A stretch of DNA of 16,376 bases from a bacterium. GTDB taxonomy: Bacteria > UBP13 > UBA5359. Location: contig JAQVUQ010000012.1 in assembly GCA_028699365.1 (NCBI GenBank), forward strand, positions 1 through 16,376, in the 5' to 3' direction. How positions within the stretch are numbered: the first letter of the stretch is position 1; each line of letters starts with the position of its first letter. Below the pieces are notes generated by a model, which was given only the letters and a program-made list of their open reading frames with translations, had not been told where the DNA came from and ran no database searches. The position numbers were made by a program, and so were the translations under genes. This document shows, piece by piece, positions 6,737 through 15,019 of the stretch.

Positions 6737-7369
6737 ATGGAAAGAATCATACTTGAAGCGGAAATTCGCCGTGAATCGGGTAAGGGTGCAGCCAGAAGGC
6801 TGAGAGCTGCAGGGCGGTTGCCGGCGGTTCTCTACGGACACAGAGAGGTGCCGCAGATGCTCTCCGTGGAGAGTAAGGCCTTTCAGGAGGCTCATGCCCA
6901 AAGCGGCGGCAATGCCATTATCTGCCTGCAGGTTTCCGGTGGAGAGCAGAACTGCGATACGGTCGTCAAGGCTGTGGAGAACGGCCGGATCAGAAAGAAC
7001 CCTTTGCATGTGGATTTTCAGAGGGTATACATGAACGAGCCGATCAAGGCCGTAGTGCCGATTCATGTGACAGGAGAGGCCCCGGGCGTCAAACTGGGCG
7101 GCGTGGTGCAGCACTCTCTCTGGGAGCTGGAAGTGGAGGCGCTGCCTCAGGAACTGCCGCAGGGCATCGAGGTCGATATTTCCGGGTTGGAAATGGGGGC
7201 TTCTCTGCTGGTAAGCGATCTGAAGCTGGCTGAAAAGGTGACGGTCCTGACGGATCAGGACTCCGTTGTCGTCTCCGTGACGGCGCCGCATACGGCTGCA
7301 TCGGTGAACGCGGCGCTGGAAGAGGCTGCACCGGGCCAGGAAGCGGCAGCGACGGAAGGCAAAGCCTGA
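6737..7369 (+). CDS. ctc: Large-subunit ribosomal protein bL25, CTC (TL5) long form
   Basis: Binds 5S rRNA in the 50S subunit; in Bacillus subtilis the gene is ctc, a sigma-B general stress gene. The 210 residues fit the long two-domain form. Residues ~1-92 are the 5S-binding domain (EIRRESGKGAARRLRAAGRLPAVLYG, then RIRKNPLHVDFQRV), and ~95-185 the TL5-like beta domain (IPIHVTGEAPGVKLGGVVQH in consensus; here VPIHVTGEAPGVKLGG). The last ~25 residues are a low-complexity Ala/Glu-rich tail, as is common. ATG 6737 has AGGGAG just upstream (6725-6730), 31 bp after prs. No sigma-B promoter is apparent in that short gap, so it is likely read through from the operon promoter. It is followed by pth after 3 bases. 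Confidence 0.94.
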   Translation: MERIILEAEIRRESGKGAARRLRAAGRLPAVLYGHREVPQMLSVESKAFQEAHAQSGGNAIICLQVSGGEQNCDTVVKAVENGRIRKNPLHVDFQRVYMNEPIKAVVPIHVTGEAPGVKLGGVVQHSLWELEVEALPQELPQGIEVDISGLEMGASLLVSDLKLAEKVTVLTDQDSVVVSVTAPHTAASVNAALEEAAPGQEAAATEGKA

Positions 7370-7372
7370 CGA

Positions 7373-7927
7373 ATGCATCTGCTGGTGGGGCTGGGCAATC
7401 CCGGCGATAAATATGCCGATACCCGGCACAATGTCGGGTTTATGGTAATGGACGAGGTGCTCCGCCGATTGAGCGGGAGCGATTATCGTCGTCATTGCCG
7501 GTCCCTGGTGGCCGAGGAGAGGTTGCGCGGAGAGCGGGTGATCCTGGCCAAGCCGCAAACCTTTATGAACAAGAGCGGGGAAGCGGTGGCTGCTCTGCTC
7601 GGCTGGTATAAGGTTTCCATGGACCGGTTGCTGGTGGTTTACGATGATCTCGACCTGCCGCTGGGGCAGTTGCGCTTGCGCATTACGGGATCAGCCGGCG
7701 GGCATAACGGTATGCGGTCTATCATAGCCTGTCTCGGCAGGCAGGATATACCCCGTCTGCGTATAGGCATAGGCGCCCCTGCCGGGGATGGAACCGTGGG
7801 GTATGTCCTGGGACGTTTCTCGCCCAGGGAGCGCCCCGAGGTCGAACTGATGATAGCTCAGGCAGCCGATGCCGTGGAGCTCGTTCTGGAGCAGGGCTTC
7901 GAGGCTGCTATGAATAAGTATAATTGA
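7373..7927 (+). CDS. pth: Peptidyl-tRNA hydrolase
   Basis: Releases tRNA from peptidyl-tRNAs that drop off the ribosome prematurely; an essential cytoplasmic enzyme (spoVC in B. subtilis). The 184 residues match the usual length. The active-site residues are all present: N9 in GLGNPG, H19 in TRHNVGF, N66 in TFMNKSG, D91 in VVYDDLDLP, and the GSAGGHNGMRSI loop. The start ATG lies 3 bases after the ctc stop, with GGAAGG in the end of ctc as a somewhat distant ribosome binding site, so translation is probably coupled. In Bacillus a small gene (fin) lies between pth and mfd; here only 16 bases separate the two, so fin is absent. Confidence 0.96.
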   Translation: MHLLVGLGNPGDKYADTRHNVGFMVMDEVLRRLSGSDYRRHCRSLVAEERLRGERVILAKPQTFMNKSGEAVAALLGWYKVSMDRLLVVYDDLDLPLGQLRLRITGSAGGHNGMRSIIACLGRQDIPRLRIGIGAPAGDGTVGYVLGRFSPRERPEVELMIAQAADAVELVLEQGFEAAMNKYN

Positions 7928-7943
7928 ACAGGGGGAAGGTTTT

Positions 7944-10900
7944 GTGTCGCTTGGATCGCTAATACAGCTATGGAAGCGGTCTGACGCTTTTAATCTGCTG
8001 ATGGATAAGCTGGAGGCCGGTGATCACAGCCTGAATGTAGAGGGCTTGTCCGGCTCGGCTGTATCCTATCTGGTGGCGGCGGTGCGCCGGTATTCCGGCC
8101 GGCCGCTGCTGCTGGTCACTATCGATGACCGCAATGCCGAGCGCATTGCGGAAGAACTGCATGCCTTCCTGGACGATAACGGTGTGAACCGGGAGGTTTC
8201 CTTCTTTCCCGCTTCGGCCGGAGATGCGCCCGAGGTTACCCGGTTGCGACTCTCTATGCTGCAGCGCATGGAGGATGGTCAGGCAGCCGTAGTGGTCAGC
8301 GGGCTGAGGAGCGCTCTTGAGCCGCTTCGCTTGCCGGCCGACTGGAAAGAGGCCTGTTTCGAGATACGTTCCGGACAGGAAATATCGACGGATAAACTCT
8401 CCGCTCGTTTGCTGGAGATGGGTTACGAGCGTGAAACCCTTACCGATCAGCCGGGACAGTTCAGCCTGCGCGGCGGGGTGCTGGATATATTTCCTCCGGC
8501 ATCCGATCTGCCTTTTCGTCTGGAGCTCTGGGGGGAGACGGTGGATTCCATTCGCCTCTTTGATCCCCGCAGCCAGCTCTCCCGTGCAACCGTAGAAGTG
8601 GTGACCGTTTCTCCCGCGGCGGAGGCCGCCCCATCTGCAGCCACGGAGATGTCGACGCTGGTGGATTATCTGCCGTCCGGTACGGTTGTCGTTCTTGAAG
8701 AGCCGCATCGTCTTGAAGCACATTACAAGAGAATAAGCCAGAGTCATCAGGATATACTTCCGCTGGAAATGGTGCATCATCGCTGGAAGGATAGGCAATT
8801 GCTCAATCTCTCGCTGCTGGCGACGGAGGGAGTCGGAGAGATTCTGCGTTTCGAGGTGGCCGGGCAGGAGAGCTTCGGAGGGCGGTTGCCTGATGCCGTG
8901 GAGACCGTTAAGGCATGGCGCGCCGACGGTTATCTGACGCTGCTGGTGAGCGATCAGGCTCCCCGGCTGGCGGAGCTCATGGAGGAATACGATCTTGTCG
9001 TCGGCGGAAAGGTGCACTCCTTCAATGGCGAGGTTGTTGCCCTGCGGGAGAATATCTACCGCGGTTTCCGCCTGCCGGAGATAGGGTTGGCGGTCCTTAC
9101 AGACGAGGAGATCTTCGGCTGGCGTAAGAGCCGGGCGCGTAAGAACGCCTTCTGCTTCGGGGATGGAGAGCGGCTGTCGCTGCTGGAAGCCGAGGTGGGG
9201 GATTACGTCGTGCATGTCCAGCACGGCATCGGCCGCTACAAAGGCCTGGTCAAGCTTGAGAGCGACGGTGTGTCCAGAGAGTATCTGCATATTCAATACG
9301 CGGGCAACGACAAGCTCTACGTTCCCTCTGATCAGATCGACAGGCTGCAGAAATTTGTAGCAGCCGGCGACGATGAACCCCGGCTGCACAGCCTTGACAG
9401 CAACGAATGGAACCGGATCAAGCGCAAGGTCAAGGAAGCGGCCAGGGATATGGCGCATGAACTTCTCAACCTTTACGCTCGCAGGGAGCAGAGCAAGGGA
9501 TTTGCCTTCAATCCGGATACCCTCTGGCAGAGAGAGATAGAGAGTTCCTTTCCGTATACCGAGACTCCGGATCAGCTTCGGGCCATACAGGAAACCAAGC
9601 GTGATATGGAATCCGAGCTGCCCATGGACAGATTGATCTGCGGCGACGTCGGATACGGTAAGACGGAGGTGGCTATACGGGCCGCCTTCAAGGCTGTCCA
9701 GGACGGCAAGCAGGTGGCGGTGCTGGTTCCCACCACCGTGCTGGCGCTGCAGCACTACAATACTTTTCGTCAGCGTCTGGGAGCTTATCCGGTGAAGGTC
9801 GAGATGCTGAGCCGCTTCCGTTCCGCCAAAGAGCAGCGCGATATTCTGGAACGCCTGGCTGTCGGAGAGATGGATATCGTTATCGGCACTCACCGTCTTG
9901 TCCAGAAGGATGTCACGTTCAAGGATCTCGGCCTGCTGATAATCGATGAGGAACAGCGCTTCGGCGTAACTCATAAGGAGCGGCTCAAGGAGATGCGCCT
10001 GACGGTGGATGTTCTGACCCTGACGGCTACGCCCATACCGAGGACGCTGCATATGGCCCTGTCCGGATTGCGATATATGAGCGTTATCGATACCCCGCCC
10101 GAGGGCAAGAGGCCGGTTAAAACCCTGGTGGCGCAATATGACGACAGCCTTATCCGCCAGGCCGTCGAGCGCGAGTTGGACAGAGGCGGGCAGGTTTACT
10201 TTGTCAGCAACCGCATAGAAGGAATAGAGTCCTTCGCTTTACGCTTGCAGCAGTTGATACCCTATGCTAGAATAGCGATTGCTCACGGTCAGATGTCCGA
10301 GATCAAGCTGGAAAAGATCATGCTGGAGTTCTATCAGGGAGATTACGACATCCTCGTCTGCACCACGATTATCGAGAACGGAGTTGACATTCCCAACGTA
10401 AACACGATAATTATGAATGATGCCGATCATCTGGGCCTGGCGCAGATGTATCAACTGAGGGGCCGGGTAGGCAGAGGGCAGCATCAGGCATATTCTTACC
10501 TGCTTTACAGGAACGAATATGCGATTTCGCAAATAGCCGAGAAGCGGCTGGCCGCCATCCGTGATTTTTCGGAACTGGGGTCCGGACTCAAGGTGGCTAT
10601 GCGGGATCTGCAGATAAGGGGTGCCGGCAATATTCTGGGGGCCGAGCAGCATGGATTTATCCAGGCGGTGGGGCTGGAACTCTATTGTCAGTTGCTGGCG
10701 GAATCCGTGGAAGAGCTTAAGGGGCAGGTGCAGGAGGAGAAACCGCGGGCTACCGTCGATCTTCCGCTCGATGCCTTCATCCCCAGAAGCTATGTCAACG
10801 ATGAAAGGTTGCGCATGGAGTTCTACCGGCGACTGGCCGGCGCTGCCGATGAAGAGACCGTGGAGCGCATCGCCATGGAGATGGCCGACCGATTCGGGCG

Positions 10901-11192
10901 GCGTCCCAAGGAGGTCAACAACCTCGTCTTTATCGTCAGGATAAAGCTCCGGGCGGCGGATCGCGATGTCCGCGCCATTTATGCGGAGAGAGGGCAGATA
11001 ACGATCAGCGGCAGCTTGCCGTCAAGAAATATGCTGAAAGGAAGGGGAGGCGCCATAGCCAGATATCGGGATCATCTCTGTTTGATGCCCGATCGCCTGG
11101 TGATAAACATCGACGGCTTGACCCTGAGGGAGTGGACCACGCTGCTTGAAGCGGCTCTGGATACCCTTGCCAAGAGGGAACTTTGCGCTTGA
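7944..11192 (+). CDS. mfd: Transcription-repair coupling factor Mfd
   Basis: An ATP-driven dsDNA translocase that pushes RNA polymerase off lesions and recruits UvrA for nucleotide excision repair. It has 1082 residues, a little shorter than B. subtilis Mfd (~1177). Domains in order are a UvrB-like N-terminal module (~25-380, with RGGVLDIFPP at 176-185); the RNA polymerase-interaction (CarD/TRCF) domain ~415-475 (DYVVHVQHGIGRYKGL); the RecG-like motor with Walker A GDVGYGKTE (568-576), Walker B DEEQ (668-671), motif III TATPIPRT and motif VI QLRGRVGRG (837-845); and the C-terminal TRCF domain (~930-1030). The GTG start at 7944 is supported by GGGGGAAGG at 7931-7939. It is followed by the foldase gene, an association common in Clostridia. 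A long minus-strand reading frame lies opposite its first two thirds and is a codon-bias shadow. Confidence 0.97.
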   Translation: MSLGSLIQLWKRSDAFNLLMDKLEAGDHSLNVEGLSGSAVSYLVAAVRRYSGRPLLLVTIDDRNAERIAEELHAFLDDNGVNREVSFFPASAGDAPEVTRLRLSMLQRMEDGQAAVVVSGLRSALEPLRLPADWKEACFEIRSGQEISTDKLSARLLEMGYERETLTDQPGQFSLRGGVLDIFPPASDLPFRLELWGETVDSIRLFDPRSQLSRATVEVVTVSPAAEAAPSAATEMSTLVDYLPSGTVVVLEEPHRLEAHYKRISQSHQDILPLEMVHHRWKDRQLLNLSLLATEGVGEILRFEVAGQESFGGRLPDAVETVKAWRADGYLTLLVSDQAPRLAELMEEYDLVVGGKVHSFNGEVVALRENIYRGFRLPEIGLAVLTDEEIFGWRKSRARKNAFCFGDGERLSLLEAEVGDYVVHVQHGIGRYKGLVKLESDGVSREYLHIQYAGNDKLYVPSDQIDRLQKFVAAGDDEPRLHSLDSNEWNRIKRKVKEAARDMAHELLNLYARREQSKGFAFNPDTLWQREIESSFPYTETPDQLRAIQETKRDMESELPMDRLICGDVGYGKTEVAIRAAFKAVQDGKQVAVLVPTTVLALQHYNTFRQRLGAYPVKVEMLSRFRSAKEQRDILERLAVGEMDIVIGTHRLVQKDVTFKDLGLLIIDEEQRFGVTHKERLKEMRLTVDVLTLTATPIPRTLHMALSGLRYMSVIDTPPEGKRPVKTLVAQYDDSLIRQAVERELDRGGQVYFVSNRIEGIESFALRLQQLIPYARIAIAHGQMSEIKLEKIMLEFYQGDYDILVCTTIIENGVDIPNVNTIIMNDADHLGLAQMYQLRGRVGRGQHQAYSYLLYRNEYAISQIAEKRLAAIRDFSELGSGLKVAMRDLQIRGAGNILGAEQHGFIQAVGLELYCQLLAESVEELKGQVQEEKPRATVDLPLDAFIPRSYVNDERLRMEFYRRLAGAADEETVERIAMEMADRFGRRPKEVNNLVFIVRIKLRAADRDVRAIYAERGQITISGSLPSRNMLKGRGGAIARYRDHLCLMPDRLVINIDGLTLREWTTLLEAALDTLAKRELCA

Positions 11193-11209
11193 AAGGCGGC
11201 ACAAGAAGG

Positions 11210-11232
11210 ATTCTACGCCTTTTTCGTAGAAT
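11210..11232. other. Intergenic hairpin between mfd and the foldase gene
   Basis: ATTCTACG (11210-11217) and CGTAGAAT (11225-11232) form a perfect 8-bp stem with loop CCTTTTT. It begins 18 bases after the mfd stop. The Ts are in the loop rather than behind the stem, so it is a poor terminator on this strand. It may be an mRNA processing or stability element between two operon genes. Confidence 0.4.
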
Positions 11233-11260
11233 AACCCTAAATATCGAAGGGAGACGGATT

Positions 11261-12142
11261 ATGAGAAAAGCAAAATGGATACTGGCTCTGGCGGCTGTAG
11301 CTCTGCTGGCTGTGGTCGCGGGGTGCAGTTGGAGCACGGTGGCTACCGTAGACGGTGCCAAGGTAACGGAGAAGGAATTCTATGCGGAGCTGGAGAAGCA
11401 GCACGGACGCGAGGTGCTGGAGCGGTTGATCACCGAGAAGATCATCCTGCAGGAAGCTTCAAAGAAGAATATCACTGTAACCGATAAAGAGATCGAGGAG
11501 GAAATGGCCCGCATCAAGGGCATGTTCCCCTCCGAGCAGGAGTTTATCAATGCCGTTAAGCAGTATTACGGCATGTCGGTAGATATGCTCAGGCAGCGGA
11601 TCAAACTCGATAAGCTGGCCAACAAGGTGCGCACCGCGGATATCAAAGTGAGCGATGCGGAAATGAGCAAGTTCCTTGGCGAGCGCCGTTATCTGCGCCA
11701 TATCCTCGTTCGCGAGGAGAGCGAGGCCAAGGCCATTCAGGCGCTCCTGAAGGACAACGGGGATTTTGCCCAGTTGGCCAAGCAGCGCTCTACCGATCCG
11801 GGCAGCAAGTCCCGTGGCGGGCTGCTGGGATTCGTTAAGAAGGGCGATATGGTGCCCGAGTTCGAAAAGGCTGCTTTTGCCTTGAAAGAGGGAGAGACAA
11901 GCTCCATCGTCAAGACGCCTTACGGCTATCACCTCATCAGATCCGATAAGCCGGATCGTAAAGAGGCTAAGGAAGCCATAAGCAAGGAGAAGGCTGAGCC
12001 GGTGGATACCTGGGTAGCCAGGTTGCGTCAGAACTCCAAGATAGACATAAAGCGGGACCAGTATAAGGATCTTGCCGACAGCATCAAGTCCGGCGGCAAG
12101 CAGCAGCAGGGGCAGCCGGTTCCGGCAGCACCCTCCAAGTAG
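11261..12142 (+). CDS. Peptidyl-prolyl cis-trans isomerase lipoprotein, parvulin type (PrsA/SurA-like foldase)
   Basis: A membrane-anchored extracytoplasmic foldase of 293 residues. The N terminus MRKAKW plus a hydrophobic run ends in the lipobox VAGC, so C22 would be lipidated. Residues ~27-140 form a SurA_N/PrsA-like chaperone segment (VTEKEFYAELEK, ERLITEKIILQEA, EIEEEMARIK). Residues ~144-230 form the parvulin PPIase domain: RYLRHILVR, FAQLAKQRSTDPGSKSRGGLLGFVKKGDMVPEF in order, then ETSSIVKTPYGYHLI. The last ~15 residues are a Gln/Pro-rich tail. ATG 11261 is chosen because AAGGGAG lies at 11247-11253 and it starts a textbook signal peptide; the upstream in-frame opening to 11183 overlaps mfd and has no such support. 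It could be named prsA by function, but family members downstream of mfd are usually just annotated as foldases. Confidence 0.93.
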   Translation: MRKAKWILALAAVALLAVVAGCSWSTVATVDGAKVTEKEFYAELEKQHGREVLERLITEKIILQEASKKNITVTDKEIEEEMARIKGMFPSEQEFINAVKQYYGMSVDMLRQRIKLDKLANKVRTADIKVSDAEMSKFLGERRYLRHILVREESEAKAIQALLKDNGDFAQLAKQRSTDPGSKSRGGLLGFVKKGDMVPEFEKAAFALKEGETSSIVKTPYGYHLIRSDKPDRKEAKEAISKEKAEPVDTWVARLRQNSKIDIKRDQYKDLADSIKSGGKQQQGQPVPAAPSK

Positions 12143-12149
12143 ATTGATA

Positions 12150-13613
12150 ATGCCCGCTTCGATAACTGTAATCGGCCTGGGGCCGGGGTCCTTTGACAAT
12201 CTTACTTGTGGAGCATTGAAAGCAATGGAGGAGGCGGAGGAGGTCTGCTTGCGGACCTCCTCCCATCCCATAGCCGCCGAACTCGTCGCCAGAGGCATCA
12301 ATCTCTCCAGCTTCGACTATCTCTATGAATCGGCCGAGACTTTCGAGCGGGTTTATGAAGAGATCGCTGCAAGTCTTCTGAACAGGGCGAAGCAGGGACG
12401 CAGGCTGGTATATGCAGTTCCCGGGCATCCGCTGGTGGCGGAAATTGCCGTCCACCGTCTGCTGGAGCTTGCTCCCGGCAGCGGAGTGGAAGTGCGGGTT
12501 CTGCCCGGTCTGAGTTCCGTAGAGGCTGCTTATGCCGCTCTGGGCATCGATCCGCTGGGAGGCATCTTTCTGGCGGATGCCCTGGAGATCGACGAACTGG
12601 ATATCGATCCCAGCCGGCCGTTGATGGTGCTGCAGATATACAATGCCGTTGTTGCCTCGGCCGTCAAGCTGAGGTTGATGGAGTTCTATCCCGACGAGCA
12701 TACGGCCGTATTGCTTCATGCCGTGGGGACGGAGCAGGAGAGCCGCTGCGACTTGCCGCTCTATAAAATAGACCGGGAACACAGGGCGGATCACCTGACC
12801 ATTCTTTATCTTCCTCCTCTGGCAGAGGCGGCGGACGGCAGAATGGCGACTCTTTTGAACATCATGCGCCGGTTGCGCGGTCCCGGAGGGTGTCCCTGGG
12901 ATGCTCAGCAGGACCATGCCAGTCTTCGTCCTTATCTTCTGGAGGAGGCGTACGAGGTGCTGGATGCCCTCGACAGGGACGATACGGGAGATTTCTGCGA
13001 GGAGCTGGGCGATCTGCTCCTGCAGGTGGTCTTTCATGCTCAGGTGGCCTCTGAAGAGGGAACCTTCGACTTCAGTAACGTGGTATCCGGCATCTGTCGC
13101 AAACTCAGGCGCCGTCATCCCCATGTTTTTGGGGAAGCGACCGTCAGCGGTGCCGGAGAGGTTTTGCGCAACTGGGAAGCCATAAAGCTGGAGGAGAAGG
13201 AAGCCCGGGGAATAGAATCGGAGATCATGCAGGGGATTCCCCGAACGCTGCCGGCTTTGAGCAGGGCGCAGAAGGTACAGGAAAAGGCTGCCAGAGTAGG
13301 CTTTGACTGGCCCGATACCAAAGGCGTGCTGGAGAAAATCCACGAGGAGGTGGTGGAGCTAACCCGGGAGATAGAGCAGGAACACAGGCTGGAAGCTCTG
13401 GACGAATTGGGCGATGTTTTCTTTGCCCTTGTCAATTTGGCCAGACAGTTGGACCTGGATGCAGAGGAGGCTTTGCGTCGGTCAACGGATAAATTCATCA
13501 GGCGGTTCGGTTTTGTGGAGATGCGGGTGAAGGAATCCGGACGTTCCTGGGAGAGCTTTACACTGGATGAGCTTGATGCCGTATGGGATGAGGCAAAGTC
13601 CGAGTGCGGATGA
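12150..13613 (+). CDS. mazG: MazG nucleoside triphosphate pyrophosphohydrolase fused to a tetrapyrrole-methylase-like domain (YabN type)
   Basis: A 487-residue fusion as in B. subtilis YabN. Residues ~4-225 resemble the SAM-dependent tetrapyrrole methylase fold (ITVIGLGPGSFDNLT, VYAVPGHPLVAE, VRVLPGLSSVEAAY); the role of this domain in the fusion is unresolved. Residues ~228-485 are a tandem MazG unit that splits NTPs to NMP and pyrophosphate: RLRGPGGCPWDAQQ, then EEAYE (265-269) with EELGD (284-288) for metal binding, RRHPHVFG, and a second half with EEVVEL (399-404) and DELGD (418-422). ATG 12150 lies 7 bases after the foldase stop without a clear ribosome binding site, so coupling is likely; an in-frame ATG at 12072 sits inside the foldase gene and would add residues unlike the family. 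In many Clostridia spoVT and spoVB lie between the foldase gene and mazG; both are missing here. Confidence 0.94.
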   Translation: MPASITVIGLGPGSFDNLTCGALKAMEEAEEVCLRTSSHPIAAELVARGINLSSFDYLYESAETFERVYEEIAASLLNRAKQGRRLVYAVPGHPLVAEIAVHRLLELAPGSGVEVRVLPGLSSVEAAYAALGIDPLGGIFLADALEIDELDIDPSRPLMVLQIYNAVVASAVKLRLMEFYPDEHTAVLLHAVGTEQESRCDLPLYKIDREHRADHLTILYLPPLAEAADGRMATLLNIMRRLRGPGGCPWDAQQDHASLRPYLLEEAYEVLDALDRDDTGDFCEELGDLLLQVVFHAQVASEEGTFDFSNVVSGICRKLRRRHPHVFGEATVSGAGEVLRNWEAIKLEEKEARGIESEIMQGIPRTLPALSRAQKVQEKAARVGFDWPDTKGVLEKIHEEVVELTREIEQEHRLEALDELGDVFFALVNLARQLDLDAEEALRRSTDKFIRRFGFVEMRVKESGRSWESFTLDELDAVWDEAKSECG

Positions 13614-13684
13614 GAAAAGTTTTAACCGAGAGTACAAAAGAAACCGCCGGCCAAGACCGGCAAAGAAGAAAAAGGAGGAAAGTC

Positions 13685-13954
13685 ATGAATAAGGGAGAAC
13701 TCGTTGCCGCAGTGGCACAGAAAGCCAAGTTGAACAAGAAGGATGCAGAGGCAGCCGTAGATGCCGTCATCACTGTAATCAAGGATACCATGGGAGAGGA
13801 GAAGGTAACTCTGGTCGGTTTCGGCACCTTTGGTGTCAAGGAGCGGGCCGCCCGTACGGGTATCAATCCGCAGACCGGCGAAAAGATAAACATCGCCGCC
13901 TCCAAGGTTCCTTTCTTCAAGCCCGGCACCGAGCTGCGCAAAGCGGTAAAGTAA
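13685..13954 (+). CDS. hup: HU family nucleoid DNA-binding protein
   Basis: An 89-residue histone-like protein that bends and compacts DNA as a dimer. The whole family pattern is visible: MNKGELVAAVAQKAKLNKKDAE helices, VTLVGFGTFGVKERAARTG, and the DNA-binding arm with GINPQTGEKINIAASKVPFFKPG and an ELRKAV end (prolines in NPQTG and VPFFKPG intact). AAAGGAGG at 13671-13678 precedes ATG 13685. It lies 71 bp after mazG, and this gap includes a small GCCGG/CCGGC hairpin (13646-13661) but no promoter I can defend, so co-transcription with mazG is likely. mazG-hup is a conserved pair in Bacillota. A strong hairpin follows the stop, and the S4-domain, yabP/yabQ and divIC genes that commonly follow are not here. 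Confidence 0.96.
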   Translation: MNKGELVAAVAQKAKLNKKDAEAAVDAVITVIKDTMGEEKVTLVGFGTFGVKERAARTGINPQTGEKINIAASKVPFFKPGTELRKAVK

Positions 13955-13969
13955 GGCGTGTAGACAACA

Positions 13970-14004
13970 TAGTAAGGGTGCGGAAAATTTCCGCACCCTT
14001 ACTA
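13970..14004. terminator. Hairpin terminator after the HU gene
   Basis: TAGTAAGGGTGCGG (13970-13983) pairs perfectly with CCGCACCCTTACTA (13991-14004) around AAAATTT, a 14-bp stem 15 bases after the HU stop codon. Behind it is CGTGTTT, so the U tract is weak. Its position at the end of a long gene run and its strength make a terminator the likely function. Confidence 0.7.
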
Positions 14005-14112
14005 CGTGTTTCGTGAAGAAGATACAGCATCAATATTCATCCGCTTTAATGTTCTTGGGATTCGTCCCGGTAAGGATTCTTTGGGGGTATTACACCCCAT
14101 AAAACCAGCCAC

Positions 14113-14156
14113 ATCAATAAAATTTTTCGGGTTATAACCCGAAGAACTTTATTGAT
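14113..14156. terminator. 21-bp hairpin at the 3' end of the araC-type gene
   Basis: Arms at 14113-14133 (ATCAATAAA...TTCGGGTT) and 14136-14156 (AACCCGAAG...TTTATTGAT) pair with one mismatch and one G-U pair. The hairpin begins directly after the stop codon of the minus-strand regulator gene, whose complement is at 14158-14160. Both flanks of the GC core are A/T-rich, so it could act as a terminator in either direction. Confidence 0.65.
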
Positions 14157-14157
14157 A

Positions 14158-15006
14158 TCAGATCCGTATATCTGCATCTTCGTCCGTTATTTTTCCTGAT
14201 CTATGACGCATGTGGCTGGGACTCATGCCGTAATGCTTCTTAAAGAGCCTGGAAAAATGATAGATGTCTTTGTAGCCGACCTGGCGGGCGACTTCGGTTA
14301 CGCTCAGATTATGATCATGCAGCAGGAAGGCTGCCTGATGCAGGCGCAGGCTTATCAAATAATCTACGGCCGGTATACCGAAGTACCGCTTAAACTCGTT
14401 GCAAAAATGGGATACCGACAGATGCGTCGCCTGGGCTAGTCTCTCCAGCCGGATATCCTGATCAATATTTGTTTCCAGATAATGTTTGATTTGCATGAAT
14501 CTGTGAGGGACCAGTTGCTCTCCACCAGAGTAAACGGCACGCCTTATCTCCAACATCCAGTTCTGGAGCAGATTGCCGACTATGACGGCTTCAGGCCGGG
14601 TGCAGGTCGTCAATTCGCTATGTATGCTCAGGAGATAGCGTTCTGCCAGGGAGCCATCCGGCAGGGGAATGACGGTATCTACCGGGAGTCTGTTTTGATC
14701 CAGGCATTGACTGATGATTTTTCCGTCGCAGTGTATCCAGGAGTGCTTCCAGAGTTTCTCCGTATTGCCGTAGTAATGGCCCTGTCCCGGCCTCCAGATT
14801 ATCAGGCTGTTGCCCGGATACGGATTCACGGTTCCGTCTGCACGGATAAAGACTTCATCGTAAAAAAACATAAAAAGATAATCGCCCGTTCCATGGGGAC
14901 GGTTGACGATACATGGAGACATTATCTCCTGAACACCCAGACCATGAACGCTTAGATTATTGCCGTTAACGGGTGGATCAGTAAAAAGACATTTAATACT
15001 TTGCAT
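14158..15006 (-). CDS. AraC-family transcriptional regulator
   Basis: A 282-residue regulator. The N-terminal ~100 residues fit the AraC sugar-binding cupin: VNRPHGTGDYLFMFFYD, then SLIIWRPGQGHYYG. The C-terminal ~100 residues (~170-268) are the AraC/XylS double helix-turn-helix: DIRLERLAQATHLSVSHFCNEF, RLHQAAFLLHDHNLSVTEVA, and the signature VGYKDIYHFSRLFKKHYGMSPSHMR. Such proteins usually sense a carbohydrate and switch on adjacent sugar-use genes. It is divergent from the DUF2961 gene across 155 bp, so that gene is the obvious target; this is inference. The start at 15006 keeps the full cupin N terminus. A good minus-strand promoter (15020-15048) would begin the transcript only about 7 bases before this ATG, implying a nearly leaderless mRNA, with GGTGAG the only weak ribosome-binding candidate. 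Confidence 0.92.
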   Translation of the reverse strand: MQSIKCLFTDPPVNGNNLSVHGLGVQEIMSPCIVNRPHGTGDYLFMFFYDEVFIRADGTVNPYPGNSLIIWRPGQGHYYGNTEKLWKHSWIHCDGKIISQCLDQNRLPVDTVIPLPDGSLAERYLLSIHSELTTCTRPEAVIVGNLLQNWMLEIRRAVYSGGEQLVPHRFMQIKHYLETNIDQDIRLERLAQATHLSVSHFCNEFKRYFGIPAVDYLISLRLHQAAFLLHDHNLSVTEVARQVGYKDIYHFSRLFKKHYGMSPSHMRHRSGKITDEDADIRI

Positions 15007-15019
15007 TGCTCACCGTAAG

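Larger units (their letters stand above)
13955..14157. other. Convergent intergenic region with several stem-loops
   Basis: The 203 bases between the HU gene (plus) and the araC-type gene (minus) hold no credible reading frame. Besides the two terminator-like hairpins, they contain GGGA-TTCG-TCCC (14057-14068, a UUCG tetraloop) and TGGGG/CCCCA arms (14082-14086 and 14095-14099). No promoter or tRNA was found. Confidence 0.5.

Noticed and set aside
7968-10136. A 722-codon open frame on the minus strand opposite mfd
   Set aside because: It lies entirely antisense to a certain Mfd gene, has no recognisable domain, is rich in His/Gln/Arg as expected from reversed GC-rich codons, and has no ribosome binding site of note.
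12084-13343. A 419-codon minus-strand frame opposite mazG
   Set aside because: Antisense shadow of a well-supported MazG gene; composition biased to Gln/His/Arg and no family resemblance.
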